43,175 nucleotides of DNA. It comes from an uncultured Lachnospiraceae bacterium. GTDB lineage: Bacteria; Bacillota; Clostridia; Lachnospirales; Lachnospiraceae. This document shows, one piece after another, positions 6,210-15,800 of this stretch. The stretch covers positions 1-43,175 of the forward strand of contig CAJTOR010000028.1 in assembly GCA_910577675.1 (NCBI GenBank). Direction: 5' to 3'. Below the pieces are notes generated by a model, which saw only the letters and a program-made list of their open reading frames with translations, ran no database searches and was not told the origin of the DNA. A program made the position numbers and the translations under genes. How positions within the stretch are numbered: position 1 is the first letter of the stretch; every line of letters begins with the position of its first letter.

Positions 6210-7446
6210 CTATTTTAATATTTCCTCAATTTCTTTTTCAATCTCTTCATCTCGTACAAAATCATTATAAGACTTTGTGGCTGGAGAAACTTGCACGAAT
6301 CCTTCCGGGGTTAGCACATATCCATTCCCTCTTAAATTAGCGCTACTTGGCGCTGAACATGCACAAGTACCTGTAAAATTTAATTCGCCCATACCTCTCC
6401 TATTTGGGACTAGTTGAAGTAATGTTCCACCAATTGCAGTGGTATTATAAACATGTCTTAATAAAGCTGTACCAGTAAAACTTAAATTACATTCATATAC
6501 CCGATCAAAGTCCAGGCTTAATTCTCTTGTATTCGGAGAAATTGTTGCCCTAACTGCACTTCCCCGAAAACAAAAAACACTACCATAATCTTCCCTAGGT
6601 TTGTAATATCCCCCTTCAAAGATATCTAAAATACTTGGTTCATGTGTTGGAACTAAATACGGATTTTCTTCTGTTCCTAAATTTTTATAAATTAATATAT
6701 CATATGATCCTAATTTTGCTGGATATTTTTCTGGCGAATCAATAATATGTACTTTAGAAACATTATGGTCGTCCTTTTTAAAATAAGTATTTTCAATATC
6801 GTTTCCACTCCTGTCTGCCACAGCATAATCCGCAATTAATCCAGGGCGTGTTGATAAAGGAAATTCATAAATTTCAGTGCCTTCTTCAGGTTCCTGTATA
6901 ATATCATTTAAGGATTTATTCATTACAGGCAACCAATCACTTACTGGTGTTGAATATTCATTTAATGCAAATCCATATAAATTTGCCTTATTACCACTAT
7001 AATATACATCTAGATAAAATATGGTCTTATTCTCCTCTGTTCTATATAGTATTCTAATTTTAGGAGTAACTTGAGATGCCACTCCTCCGGCTAACTGTGT
7101 AAAATGACATTTGTCTTGTTTATAAGCTGTTAGCTGAACAAGCACTTTATACCCTTCTGATGGATTGTTAGAATAAGACCTATTTATATCTAAAATAAAA
7201 CCTATCGAATTTCCTCCAATTGTGGCTATTCTATGCCAACCTGGTTCACTAATATGTCCTTCCGTTCGATATCCCGGAGTAGCATTGGTATCTAGGGCGG
7301 TAATCTCCGGCAACTGATCTTTCGGTACCTTCCCATTTTCATCCAGGGTCGCAATACCCCCCCACCCCCTTTTCTGTACTAGAAATCCCATCAACATTAC
7401 TTGCTACACGCACCAATTTTCCGTCTTTGACTATATTTATACTCAT
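6210..7446 (-). CDS. tail fibre paralogue 2, split by a +1 shift in a G7 tract
   Basis: The true N-terminus starts at 7446 (MSINIVKDGKLVRVASNVD) behind GGAGAGG. It reads TEKGVGG, then runs into a stop because the G7 run at 7357-7363 carries one G too many. The body (6210-7397) is open in the shifted frame from GGIATLDENGKVPKDQLPEI onward. With six G the two halves join as TEKGVGGIATLDENG, exactly the arrangement of the neighbouring paralogue, giving about 412 residues. Either the gene is phase-variable or decayed, or the tract is a sequencing error. Role: receptor-binding fibre. Confidence 0.72.
7357..7363 (-). repeat. G7 homopolymer (second G5 run adjacent) in the fibre gene
   Basis: Written C7 on the plus strand, followed by A and C5 (7365-7369). 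Gain or loss of one base moves the tail-fibre body in or out of frame with its N-terminus. Confidence 0.8.
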
Positions 7447-7460
7447 GTGATTTCCTCTCC

Positions 7461-7760
7461 TTATGATACTGAATTTATATCTTTTTCGGTAATTGACACA
7501 GGGGCAGTGTAATCATCTGTGATAATGACAATCGTTCCGTCTTCAATCTTTCCTGCGTCCAGCATTGCTTCAATCTCTTTCGTTGTTCCTACTTTCAGGT
7601 TCTCTGCCAATAACTCTATCATCTTCTTCAAAAATGCCTCATTATTAAGAAGCTTCTCAAACAGCGCATTAAACACAGCCGCGTGCGCCCGGTCAGTTGG
7701 CTCTAACATCTGCATTTTATCATTATATTCTGGTGGGTCTTTTACTGTAAAATCTGGCAT
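7461..7760 (-). CDS. small tail-associated protein upstream of the fibres
   Basis: 99 residues, starting MPDFTVKDPPEYNDKMQMLE. It is mostly helical by composition (KLLNNEAFLKKMIELLAENL) with an acidic C-terminus, and has no membrane segment. It lies between the fibre adaptor (7785-8165) and fibre paralogue 2 with short gaps, so it is in the tail-fibre operon. Similar unnamed proteins occur next to fibre genes in Clostridia prophages; a fibre-joining or trimerisation role is inference only. Confidence 0.6.
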   Translation of the reverse strand: MPDFTVKDPPEYNDKMQMLEPTDRAHAAVFNALFEKLLNNEAFLKKMIELLAENLKVGTTKEIEAMLDAGKIEDGTIVIITDDYTAPVSITEKDINSVS

Positions 7761-7784
7761 TCTTATTCACCCCTTAATTTCGTT

Positions 7785-8165
7785 TTAAAAAATCTCATCC
7801 ATATCGAAGATAAACTCCATATCACCATCCTTACCCTTTGGCAAAAATGTTTTATATGCGATCAAGTCACCTTCCGCGTCAAAAAGCCCCTGCTCACTGA
7901 TCGTCTGGTCTGCAAGTTCCTCCTTGCCAAGCCGCACACTATAGCGCCCCGTTGTCGTGATCGGGTAAGTATGGCTATCAATATCCTTTTTTAACAGCTC
8001 CGTCCGCAAAGATACTTCTTCCCCTGTCGTTGCGATCACTGCCCCGCCCTCATCCACACCGCCGCTGCCAAATGCCATCTGTGTAATCGCAGGCAATGTA
8101 ATATCCCCTGCGTGCGCCTTGCAAAGTTTTTCTCTTCCTATTTTTGTAATAACTCCCTGTGCCAT
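7785..8165 (-). CDS. phage tail-fibre N-terminal/collar-like protein
   Basis: 126 residues, starting MAQGVITKIGREKLCKAHAG, with AAAGGATGG upstream. The opening resembles the N-terminal domain of phage tail-collar/fibre proteins (DUF3751-like), including the Gly-rich MAFGSGG block and the later ISEQGLFDAEGDLIAYKTF segment. At this length it is a free-standing adaptor, with the distal fibre parts encoded separately downstream. It sits directly after the gpI-like baseplate gene, as expected for the fibre that attaches there. Confidence 0.7.
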   Translation of the reverse strand: MAQGVITKIGREKLCKAHAGDITLPAITQMAFGSGGVDEGGAVIATTGEEVSLRTELLKKDIDSHTYPITTTGRYSVRLGKEELADQTISEQGLFDAEGDLIAYKTFLPKGKDGDMEFIFDMDEIF

Positions 8166-8197
8166 GACTTATCCATCCTTTCCCATGTCTAACTATA

Positions 8198-9274
8198 CTA
8201 TATTTCTTCTTTGTAAATCTCTGCGTCCAGTATGCGGCTGCCATCCAGCATCACACTGCCATCCAGCCGCCACAGGTCTTTTTCTACGATTAAGGTTCCA
8301 TCCGTTTTTACCCCGCAGTCTACAAAGCCCTCTGCTTGAAGCGCACTCTCCTGTGCAATTTCTACTTCTGTTTCGGCAATGAATTGCGGCGAAGCCTCTG
8401 TGTCCATATGCTCTTTTACTATGCCCTGCATTACCAACTGGCTGCCGTTCTGTATCTTTTTATGGACACTCCCATATAAAAAAAATCTGTTTATGGCCTG
8501 TGTCTTGGCACGCGCTGCACCCCATATCCTAAGTGCAGCATCATTTTTTATTTCAATTGGTATTTCCGGCCGGAAAAGCAGGCTGGCAACTGCCGTTCCA
8601 GCGCGCTCTGTACGCCATTCTGCACCCACAATTATTCGTAGTACAACCGGATAAAAATCAATGCCTTGGCCGGATATGGAACCATCCAGGCAGTATGCCC
8701 CGTCAAGGAATGTTGTACCGTCAAGAAGATTTGGCATGACATTACAGCGCGCCCAAAAAGAACCCAGGACACGCATGGAAGCATCCGTCCTACATGATAC
8801 AGTAGCCTCCCAGGGAATCCGGTTCGCCAGAATAAAAACCATATTGGCCGGAAGCATCACCCGAACCAGGTCATGCATTGCCCATATAGTACCATCCGGC
8901 AAATCCTCCACCAACAATTCCAGGCTACATTGTTCTTCGGAAACCCTGATATGGTAATCTTTTCTGGCTGCCAGGGCATCCAGATACTCATAAAGCCTTG
9001 CCATGGTATACGGCACAGTACGGTTCCAGGCAGCAAGGACACCGGCACGGCGGCTTTCCATCTCCTCCATTGCCCCGCTGATGCCAAGGAGCTGTTCCCA
9101 GCGTCTTATCCCCTGCAAGTCGGCAGTATGGATAAACCCGTTGTCCATCAATGTATTTTCTGCCCCATACAATACTGAGAATTCAGGGCTGGCCGCTGTG
9201 GAAATCCCCTTAAATTCCTTTGTTCCCTGCAAAAAAGCAGGCAGGTACGAAAGCAGTTCCACCTCATATTTCAT
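8198..9274 (-). CDS. baseplate protein, YmfQ/DUF2313-like (P2 gpI position)
   Basis: 358 residues, starting MKYEVELLSYLPAFLQG. The first ~170 residues show the YmfQ/DUF2313 pattern: an early 'LLSYLPAFL' segment, EFSVLYGAENTLMDNGFI, and a central RLYEYLDALAARKDYHIRV. The C-terminal half is longer than the basic family and rich in beta-prone sequence with repeats of the form LDG(A/S)/LDGS, possibly a fibre-docking extension. It overlaps the baseplate J gene by 11 bases. In the virion it would connect the baseplate wedge to fibres. Confidence 0.8.
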   Translation of the reverse strand: MKYEVELLSYLPAFLQGTKEFKGISTAASPEFSVLYGAENTLMDNGFIHTADLQGIRRWEQLLGISGAMEEMESRRAGVLAAWNRTVPYTMARLYEYLDALAARKDYHIRVSEEQCSLELLVEDLPDGTIWAMHDLVRVMLPANMVFILANRIPWEATVSCRTDASMRVLGSFWARCNVMPNLLDGTTFLDGAYCLDGSISGQGIDFYPVVLRIIVGAEWRTERAGTAVASLLFRPEIPIEIKNDAALRIWGAARAKTQAINRFFLYGSVHKKIQNGSQLVMQGIVKEHMDTEASPQFIAETEVEIAQESALQAEGFVDCGVKTDGTLIVEKDLWRLDGSVMLDGSRILDAEIYKEEI

Positions 9275-10331
9275 GAATCTCCCCCTTTATGGCAACCTCA
9301 TCTTTCCCCAAGGCTATATTCTGCCCCTGCCCGTTAATTCTGGTTGCCGTAACATCCAGGATACCCGCGATATCCAATATTCTGCCTTCCAGCCTGGAAA
9401 CCCGGATGACCAGCCCTTCGCCCTCCGCCCATGTCCGGTTCAACTCGTCAAAATATGCTTCTACCGCAGCCCCGATGGAATCCTTTACATTCTCAAACCC
9501 ATACCCATCCTGATAGACCAGTTCAAACCCCAAATCAATGATTGCCCCCGACACCGGCAGGATGGTTACTTTGTGCCCGATCGGCGCGATCCCGTAACCT
9601 TTCCCCTGGTCTGGCGGCGGATCAACCACCTTTTGTACGGAATCAATCAATGTTTCGGATGGAATCTTGTACTCCGAATTGACCAATACCAGTTTTACGG
9701 TTCCTCCACCTGCCCATGCTGGATACACCTTCACCCCGCCCACCCCTGGGATTGCTGTTACCTTCGCCTTATAGTCCGCCACATTCCCACCAAACGCCTG
9801 GGATTCCAAACTGGCAAAATACCGTTTCCTTAAATGCTCTGTTTCCTCTTCATCTTCCCCGGGGATCAGGATCCCGGCCAGCCTGCCCCCTTCCAGTCCA
9901 TCAATATAATCGATTGGAATCAATTCCCCCGATGGTAGGTTTCCAACCTCCCCAACTTCCTCACATTCCATCCGGTATTCCCCATCCACTTCTTTAGCCA
10001 CAGCTTGGAAAGTATGCCCGCCACAGCGGAAACGCGCCCCTATTGGCACCATGGCAGAAGCTGGGGTGAATATTCCCTTTAAGATGGCATGGGTTGCCGG
10101 GTATGGCGAAATCCCCCGCTCCGCCGCCCTGCGGATCAGGCAGTCACGGGAAGCCGTATCCGCAAACATCTCCCGGAAGACCGATTCCAGACTGATATAT
10201 GCTATCTGCAATTCCGCAGCCGCCGGCGCTAACGCATCATACAGGATGGACCCTTCCCTCTTGTCAAACTCCTCCGGGACACGGGCAAGCATCCTCTCAA
10301 GGATCACCTGATAAGTATTATTCTCAAACAT
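9264..10331 (-). CDS. baseplate J/gp47 family protein (XkdT-like)
   Basis: 355 residues, starting MFENNTYQVILERMLARVPEEFDKREGS. It has the family features: an N-terminal YDALAPAAAEL helix, RDCLIRRAAERGI, and central AFGGNVADYKAKVTAIPGVGGVKV ending in a YPAW-type strand. It builds the baseplate wedge of contractile tails (P2 gpJ, T4 gp6 relatives). The start overlaps the upstream DUF2634 stop by a base, indicating translational coupling. Confidence 0.9.
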   Translation of the reverse strand: MFENNTYQVILERMLARVPEEFDKREGSILYDALAPAAAELQIAYISLESVFREMFADTASRDCLIRRAAERGISPYPATHAILKGIFTPASAMVPIGARFRCGGHTFQAVAKEVDGEYRMECEEVGEVGNLPSGELIPIDYIDGLEGGRLAGILIPGEDEEETEHLRKRYFASLESQAFGGNVADYKAKVTAIPGVGGVKVYPAWAGGGTVKLVLVNSEYKIPSETLIDSVQKVVDPPPDQGKGYGIAPIGHKVTILPVSGAIIDLGFELVYQDGYGFENVKDSIGAAVEAYFDELNRTWAEGEGLVIRVSRLEGRILDIAGILDVTATRINGQGQNIALGKDEVAIKGEIHEI

Positions 10332-10735
10332 TATATCCCCACTTCCCTTCCTGCCACTATGTCCCCAAATACGGTATGTACCGTAAATGTTACATGGATT
10401 GTCCCCTTCTGCCCAAAATCAAAGGTGAAGCCATCCACGCTTTTGACCCGCTCATCCCAGGTCAGTGCCTCCGTGACCCTCCGCTTTAGTTCGGGGCATA
10501 CATAGGAAACCGGCTGACCATACAGGTCAAGGGTTTCAATCCCGTAATTGCCACTGTAAATCACATGCCCATAGCGCTCCGTCAAAAGTATCTTGTGGAT
10601 TGCCTGGCACATCGCCTCCCTGTCGTCCGCAAAACCATGGATCCGGTTTTCGCCAGGGGGCATTTTATAAGTGTGGGTTGGCTGTTCCCTGATCTCAAAA
10701 TCCTTGGGAAGGAACCCATTCACAGACGGGATCAT
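10331..10735 (-). CDS. DUF2634 baseplate protein (XkdS-like, gp25-type)
   Basis: 134 residues, starting MIPSVNGFLPKDFEIREQPT. Features of the XkdS/DUF2634 family include the TYKM...IHGFADDREAMCQAI segment, the HVIYSGNYGIETLDLYG block and a C-terminal beta region with FGDIVAGREV. It is the equivalent of the gp25-like baseplate wedge protein. It overlaps both neighbours by a few bases (ATGA-type junction with the DUF2577 gene). Confidence 0.85.
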   Translation of the reverse strand: MIPSVNGFLPKDFEIREQPTHTYKMPPGENRIHGFADDREAMCQAIHKILLTERYGHVIYSGNYGIETLDLYGQPVSYVCPELKRRVTEALTWDERVKSVDGFTFDFGQKGTIHVTFTVHTVFGDIVAGREVGI

Positions 10736-11136
10736 CCCACCCTCCCCAGCACCAGATATTTCTGCCCGCCCTGCTGCCTCAAAAGGATAACCTCCTCACC
10801 GACCGCCAACCCATTGTGGACCGTGATTTGCACTTTGCCTATGGCATGGACATGGGGCGGCTCAAGTTCAACCACATCCTCTCCCATAGACTCCCCCCTA
10901 TAATAAAAATTCTTTATATTCCCCCCGCTAATATAAGTTTTATACTCTGTAACATTTTGTGTTAGGATCAAGTGTTTTTCTTCTAACGGCAGTTTCTGAT
11001 CCACAAGGATTTTCAGCGGGGAAATCCCTGTTACCTGCCCGAAACATATCTCAACCGGCTTCATGGCGCGCACCGCATCCACTGCCGCCCTCTTAACCAC
11101 CTGCAAAAACCTTACCGCATCAGGCAACAAACTCAC
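10732..11136 (-). CDS. DUF2577 protein (XkdR-like), tail/baseplate hub
   Basis: Up to 134 residues (LLPDAVRFLQVVKRAAVDAV...). It matches the XkdR/DUF2577 pattern of an N-terminal helix followed by an OB-like beta region (ICFGQVTGISPLKILVDQKL) and a terminal strand pair (LAVGEEVILLRQQGGQKYLV). The longest start is GTG 11136, but GGGGAGG overlaps it; a TTG at 11130 or 11127 has better spacing. It is probably a small spike or hub protein of the baseplate. Confidence 0.82.
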   Translation of the reverse strand: MSLLPDAVRFLQVVKRAAVDAVRAMKPVEICFGQVTGISPLKILVDQKLPLEEKHLILTQNVTEYKTYISGGNIKNFYYRGESMGEDVVELEPPHVHAIGKVQITVHNGLAVGEEVILLRQQGGQKYLVLGRVG

Positions 11137-12100
11137 CTCCCCGCAAGGTCAACTCCATGGTATGCCTGTCCAAATAAAACACATGCCTTGCTTTTTCCAC
11201 CAACATAAAATTTTTCATCTCCACACCATCCAGGTTTAGCTTCACGGCAACCATGCTGCCCGCCCTCACCCTCACATCCCCGACCGCACATGTTATTTTC
11301 AAATTCCTTGTCTGGCTGTTGTAAAGTTTTAACAGGGCATCTGCCTTTGCCTGCCCATCCTCCCCCTCCTGAAGTGTCCCATAGTATTGCAGTACACCCC
11401 ACTGGTTTATATGTCCCCCATCCTGTGCAATATAGACCTCCCGCTTCCCTGTTTTCTCATTATCGTAAGTCAATTTGATTTTGTTGTATGTATTGCTGTC
11501 AATTTCGGAAGCATATTCAAAATTCTCCCCTGTTTCCTCATCGATCAACAGGTATGCCCCTGCTTTCCCCACTTTCATGGAGGAAATGTTTTTCAGTGCC
11601 AGCTTCCCAAAATCATCATAAAGGACATACATCTCCCCCCGGTTCTTGAGTGTCAGGTCAAGTGCATTCTCCACCATATCAAACAGCGAAGTATTTTCTT
11701 CTATCCGGGAGGCAATCACAAAACCCGTATCCTCGATTTCCCCCGTCTGTAATTTAAAATCCGCTGCCAACATCTTTAGGAACTGCGAAGCGGTTTTATT
11801 GCCATAAACATAAGTATCCTTATTATTCAGGTAACGCAGTTGGTCATAGGCGGTCAAACGGACAAGCCCGTCTTTATCCTGTCGCTTTGCAAACAGGAAA
11901 CCAAAGAAAACCGGTGCCCCATCCACTTTTAAGCGGACTGCTGCCCCCTCCGTAAGACACACTGTATCATCCTGCACGATCTGGAACGTAAGTTTTCCCG
12001 GGGCACCCCTCCGTTGTGTACTCCACTCAATCCCCTCCTGAACGGCCGGCAGATAGATCTTTTTTCCAGTGGTATCCGAAACCAAAAACTCCACATCCAA
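11120..12100 (-). CDS. XkdQ-like baseplate hub protein (late control D family)
   Basis: 326 residues, starting MDVEFLVSDTTGKKIYLPAV. It shows the YqbQ/XkdQ layout: a beta-rich N-terminus (EGIEWSTQRRGAPGKLTF), the conserved VRLTAYDQLRYLNNKDTYVY and an FLKMLAADF helix. It corresponds to the gpD/gp27-like hub ring on which the tail spike sits. It is preceded by the XkdP-like gene with 3 bases between, and overlaps the next gene by 17 bases. Confidence 0.88.
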   Translation of the reverse strand: MDVEFLVSDTTGKKIYLPAVQEGIEWSTQRRGAPGKLTFQIVQDDTVCLTEGAAVRLKVDGAPVFFGFLFAKRQDKDGLVRLTAYDQLRYLNNKDTYVYGNKTASQFLKMLAADFKLQTGEIEDTGFVIASRIEENTSLFDMVENALDLTLKNRGEMYVLYDDFGKLALKNISSMKVGKAGAYLLIDEETGENFEYASEIDSNTYNKIKLTYDNEKTGKREVYIAQDGGHINQWGVLQYYGTLQEGEDGQAKADALLKLYNSQTRNLKITCAVGDVRVRAGSMVAVKLNLDGVEMKNFMLVEKARHVFYLDRHTMELTLRGGEFVA

Positions 12101-12103
12101 GTT

Positions 12104-12817
12104 TCACACCCCCTTCACGCACTTGGCACCTACCCAGCCAAGCCACCCCCCGGACGGTGTCGTTACGTGATACGGATACGTTCCCTTATGATTAATGAAA
12201 TTGATTTTTCCCCGATAATTGCTTTTTACCTGTCCGGGTCCACCCCCGTAACTGTCACGGTGGAGCTGCCCATTCACAATCACATCCGACCCGATCCCAA
12301 TCGGTTTTGACGGCTGCACGGTGGATTCTGCACGCGTTTTTTTCAGTTTCCCCCCACCCCCGGAAGACTCCTCTTTGATTTCCACTATTTTTGTACCATA
12401 CTCCCGATACTGCCTCAATTTCACTTTCACCTTCAAGTCAAACCCCTCTTCTGCCTGTTCCGTAATCTGGTAATCCTCAAGTGCCACCTTGATATCGGTT
12501 GAGAAGAAGGTTTGCCCGGACGCTGCTGCCCTTGACACAATAAACTGGAAAGGCTTTTTTTCCACCTTGAAAGTTTCAAAACAGTCCAGGTAATAGGATG
12601 CCCCCTGAAACCCGGACGGATAGGATGCAAACGGGTACCCTGTCTGTGGGATCAGGCATTCAAATTCAATATCCGTAAGTCCCGGGGTTTTCAAAAGATT
12701 GATTTCCCCTTCATTAATCAGGGTAACGGTATCATTTGCATTATTAACCTTTATCTGTAATTTCCCCGGTGCAACGGGAAGCTTACATTTATCCAAATAA
12801 AAATCATATCTGTCCAT
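12104..12817 (-). CDS. XkdP-like tail protein with altered C-terminus
   Basis: 237 residues. The first ~150 match the XkdP family (FYLDKCKLPVAPGKLQIKV, TLINEGEINLLK, FSTDIKVALEDYQITEQAEEG). XkdP proteins normally end in a LysM domain; here the last ~70 residues (NGQLHRDSYGGGPGQVKSNY through YHVTTPSGGWLGWVGAKCV) look like an SH3-type wall-binding domain instead. It links tape measure and baseplate and may touch peptidoglycan at infection. The start overlaps the tape-measure stop (TGATGG). Confidence 0.82.
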   Translation of the reverse strand: MDRYDFYLDKCKLPVAPGKLQIKVNNANDTVTLINEGEINLLKTPGLTDIEFECLIPQTGYPFASYPSGFQGASYYLDCFETFKVEKKPFQFIVSRAAASGQTFFSTDIKVALEDYQITEQAEEGFDLKVKVKLRQYREYGTKIVEIKEESSGGGGKLKKTRAESTVQPSKPIGIGSDVIVNGQLHRDSYGGGPGQVKSNYRGKINFINHKGTYPYHVTTPSGGWLGWVGAKCVKGV

Positions 12818-15800
12818 CAGTCATACACCCCTTCCGCTATTATGTTAGCCGCTTCCTCCACCCCTTCGGTCAGACCATCCATCACCCCATCCAGATCCAT
12901 TTTCCCCGAAATCGTGTTATGGTTTGTCTGCTCAATCTTAATTTCTGCGGTTGTAAAGCGGTTGACCGTTTCCTGCTCTGCAATGTCGCGCAGGTATTTC
13001 AGGCTTTCTTCCGTGATATCCATGGAGTCGGCAATCTTATCTGTATCATAGGAAATATTATCAATACCATAAACAAGGTCCTCCCCATAATCGCCTAAAT
13101 TCTTGTAGTCCTCCGGGGATGGCACTTCCGTTTCAAACAGACTGGAAAGATCAAAGTTTGCAATGCTCTCATCAATCCCTTTACCAAAGGAATATCCAGT
13201 ATCCCAAGCTGCCCTGTATTCAAACCGCCCAAGTTTCAAATTGTCAGCGTCCATTTTCCCCATGATTTCTACGCCACTGCCGTATGTTTCCTCCACCCAA
13301 TCACCAATGGAATCCCGCCACCCTTGAAGCCCCTCCGCCAGATTTGAGCCAAAAATCCAATCAATCGCAGAAGCCACTGACTGGAGCAGGGAAAGTACCG
13401 TATCAACCAAGTCGAAAAACAACCGGGCAATCGCACCCACAGGATCATGGAACACGTTCGCAAGGAAATTCACAAATGAGGCGATAAAGTTCCAGAGTGT
13501 GACAAACAGGTCAATGATGAAGTTGATTGCGGCAGTAAAAACATTCCCCACAAACGCCAGCGCGGTCATGAAAACCCCGCAAATAATCCCCGTTGCAGAA
13601 ACAGAGGTCCCAGCAAAATGATTGACCGCTGCAACCGCCGCATAGAACAGGGCAATCAGGGCAATAATCAACACAATAATCCACACGATAGGACAGGCAC
13701 CCATTGCAGCATTCAATCCATTTTGCGCCGCAATCCCTGTGGCTGTCGCAGTCGTTAAACTCCCCGTTGCCGCAGCATGCATCCTTTGTGCAACCGCCAT
13801 CGCGGTATGGATTCCTTTACTAACCAAACTTATGGCATTCGCCACCATCTGCGCCCCATAGTAAACTGCCAAAGCCGCAGCTACCCCGTAAATAACCGGG
13901 GAGAGCCATGACCAATTTTCACCAACGATCCCAGCCGTAGACCCTAGGAAATCAAAAATTTCCAGTGTAATTCCTGCCACAACCGCCATCGCTTCGATTG
14001 CACCGTCCACAAAGCCCTGAAATGCCTCACTGTTCGCAATCTCATTTATTCGTTCTAAAACAGGCTGAAACGCTTTTTGCGCATTATTTTGAAAAGAAGT
14101 CCAAATCTGGGTAAAAGTCTTCGGCATACTTTCAAATTTTTCATTGGTTTCTTCCGCTGCATAAAACATCGCGTTTTTTATCAGTTCTGCCGAAAGGATT
14201 CCCTCGCTTGCAATATCCTTCATATTCCCCTGGACATTCCCTGCCAGGTCATCCACCGTCATCCCCATCGCCCCCGCAACACCAGCCAGAACACTTTCAT
14301 TTTCTTCTATGTACCGGGAAATATTCTGCACAATATTCGGGGCTTGCTCCAGAATGCTGTTATATTCCTCCCCGCGGAGCACGCCGGAACCCATCGCCTG
14401 TGTAAGCTGTAGCATGGCAGCTTCAATCCCTGCCGCCCCTGTCCCGGCAATGGTAAATTGCTTATTGATTTGCTCCAGGAAAGCAATGATTTCTTCCGAA
14501 CTGCTGAACGCATCACCCGCCATAAGTCCAAGTTTGGAAACGGCATCAGCGGTTGCCTGATAGCTGCCCCTTGCACGCTCTGCGGAAAGAAAGATCATGT
14601 TTTGCAAATCCCCCGTGGTTTGCAGACCATCGTTCATCAGGTCCAGGCGGGCGGCGGTAGATGTGAGCTGATCCGACAAGCCAAGCGCCGTCTGAAGGGT
14701 TTGAATTGTAGCGTATGCCGCAACCGCCCCCTTGATTGTCTGCACCAGTTCACTTGCTTGCTGCGTCCCACCCTCAATCTCCCGGTTAAATCTCCCCTGT
14801 TCATCCACATTATCCCGGATGTACCGCTCTGCGCCCCCTATTGTCTGGGACAGCCTCAGATAGGCTTCATTTGCCTCCCCAACATCCATGGCATCTATGG
14901 CATGGTTCAATTTTTCCTGTTCCTGTACTGCCTGATCTAACTGCCCCCGCAACTGTTCCAATTCCGCATTTGCGGTATCCGTCCCCATATTGACCGGATT
15001 TGATAAAACCTGCTGAATCCGCCCCCTAAGCAGATCTACCCGAACCGCAAGCTGGTTTAAATCCCGAAAGGCTTCCGGTGGGAACAGGTTGGTATTGTAT
15101 GCCTGTTTTGCGATCGCATCCTGTGTGGCACCTAGTTGCTCCATCATATGGTTCGCACTCTGTACTTCCTGCTGGAACCGCTCTATCCCCGTACCAGTAA
15201 ATACATCCAGATTCCCGGTTTTCCATGTCAGTGGGATCTGGATACCCTCTGGTACTTCAATCTGTGGCGGCTGCCCCAATGCCGGCGCACGGATATCCAC
15301 ATTTCCCAAGGCACTGCCAAGCCGCCTTTGTTTTTCTGCCATCTGGTCAAGCCCCTCCGAGATGCTTTGGATCTGCAACTCAGCAAAAGAGGAATCCAAC
15401 TGGAAAGGGTTATTTCCCAGATAGTCAAGCGCGTATTGCATCCGGACAATTTCATTGTTTATTTCCCGGATTCCATCCTCTGTCCCTTCCGGAAGCAGAT
15501 AAACCGCCCCCGCTGCTTCACGGATTGCAGCCTGTTTCGCCGATATAACTTCCAGTTGGTTGACCAGGATATCCATCCGATGATGGATATCCTCTGGAAT
15601 CTGTATCTGTGGTTGCTGTGTTACCACTGCTTCCACTGGCACCTGGATTCCTTCTGGTACTTCGATTTGTGGCGGTTGTGTTACCACTGCTTCCACTGGC
15701 ACCTGGATACTTTCTGGTACTTCGATTTGTGGCGGCTGCGTTACCACTGCTTCCACTGGCACCTGGATTCCTTCTGGTACTTCGATTTGTGGCGGTTGTG

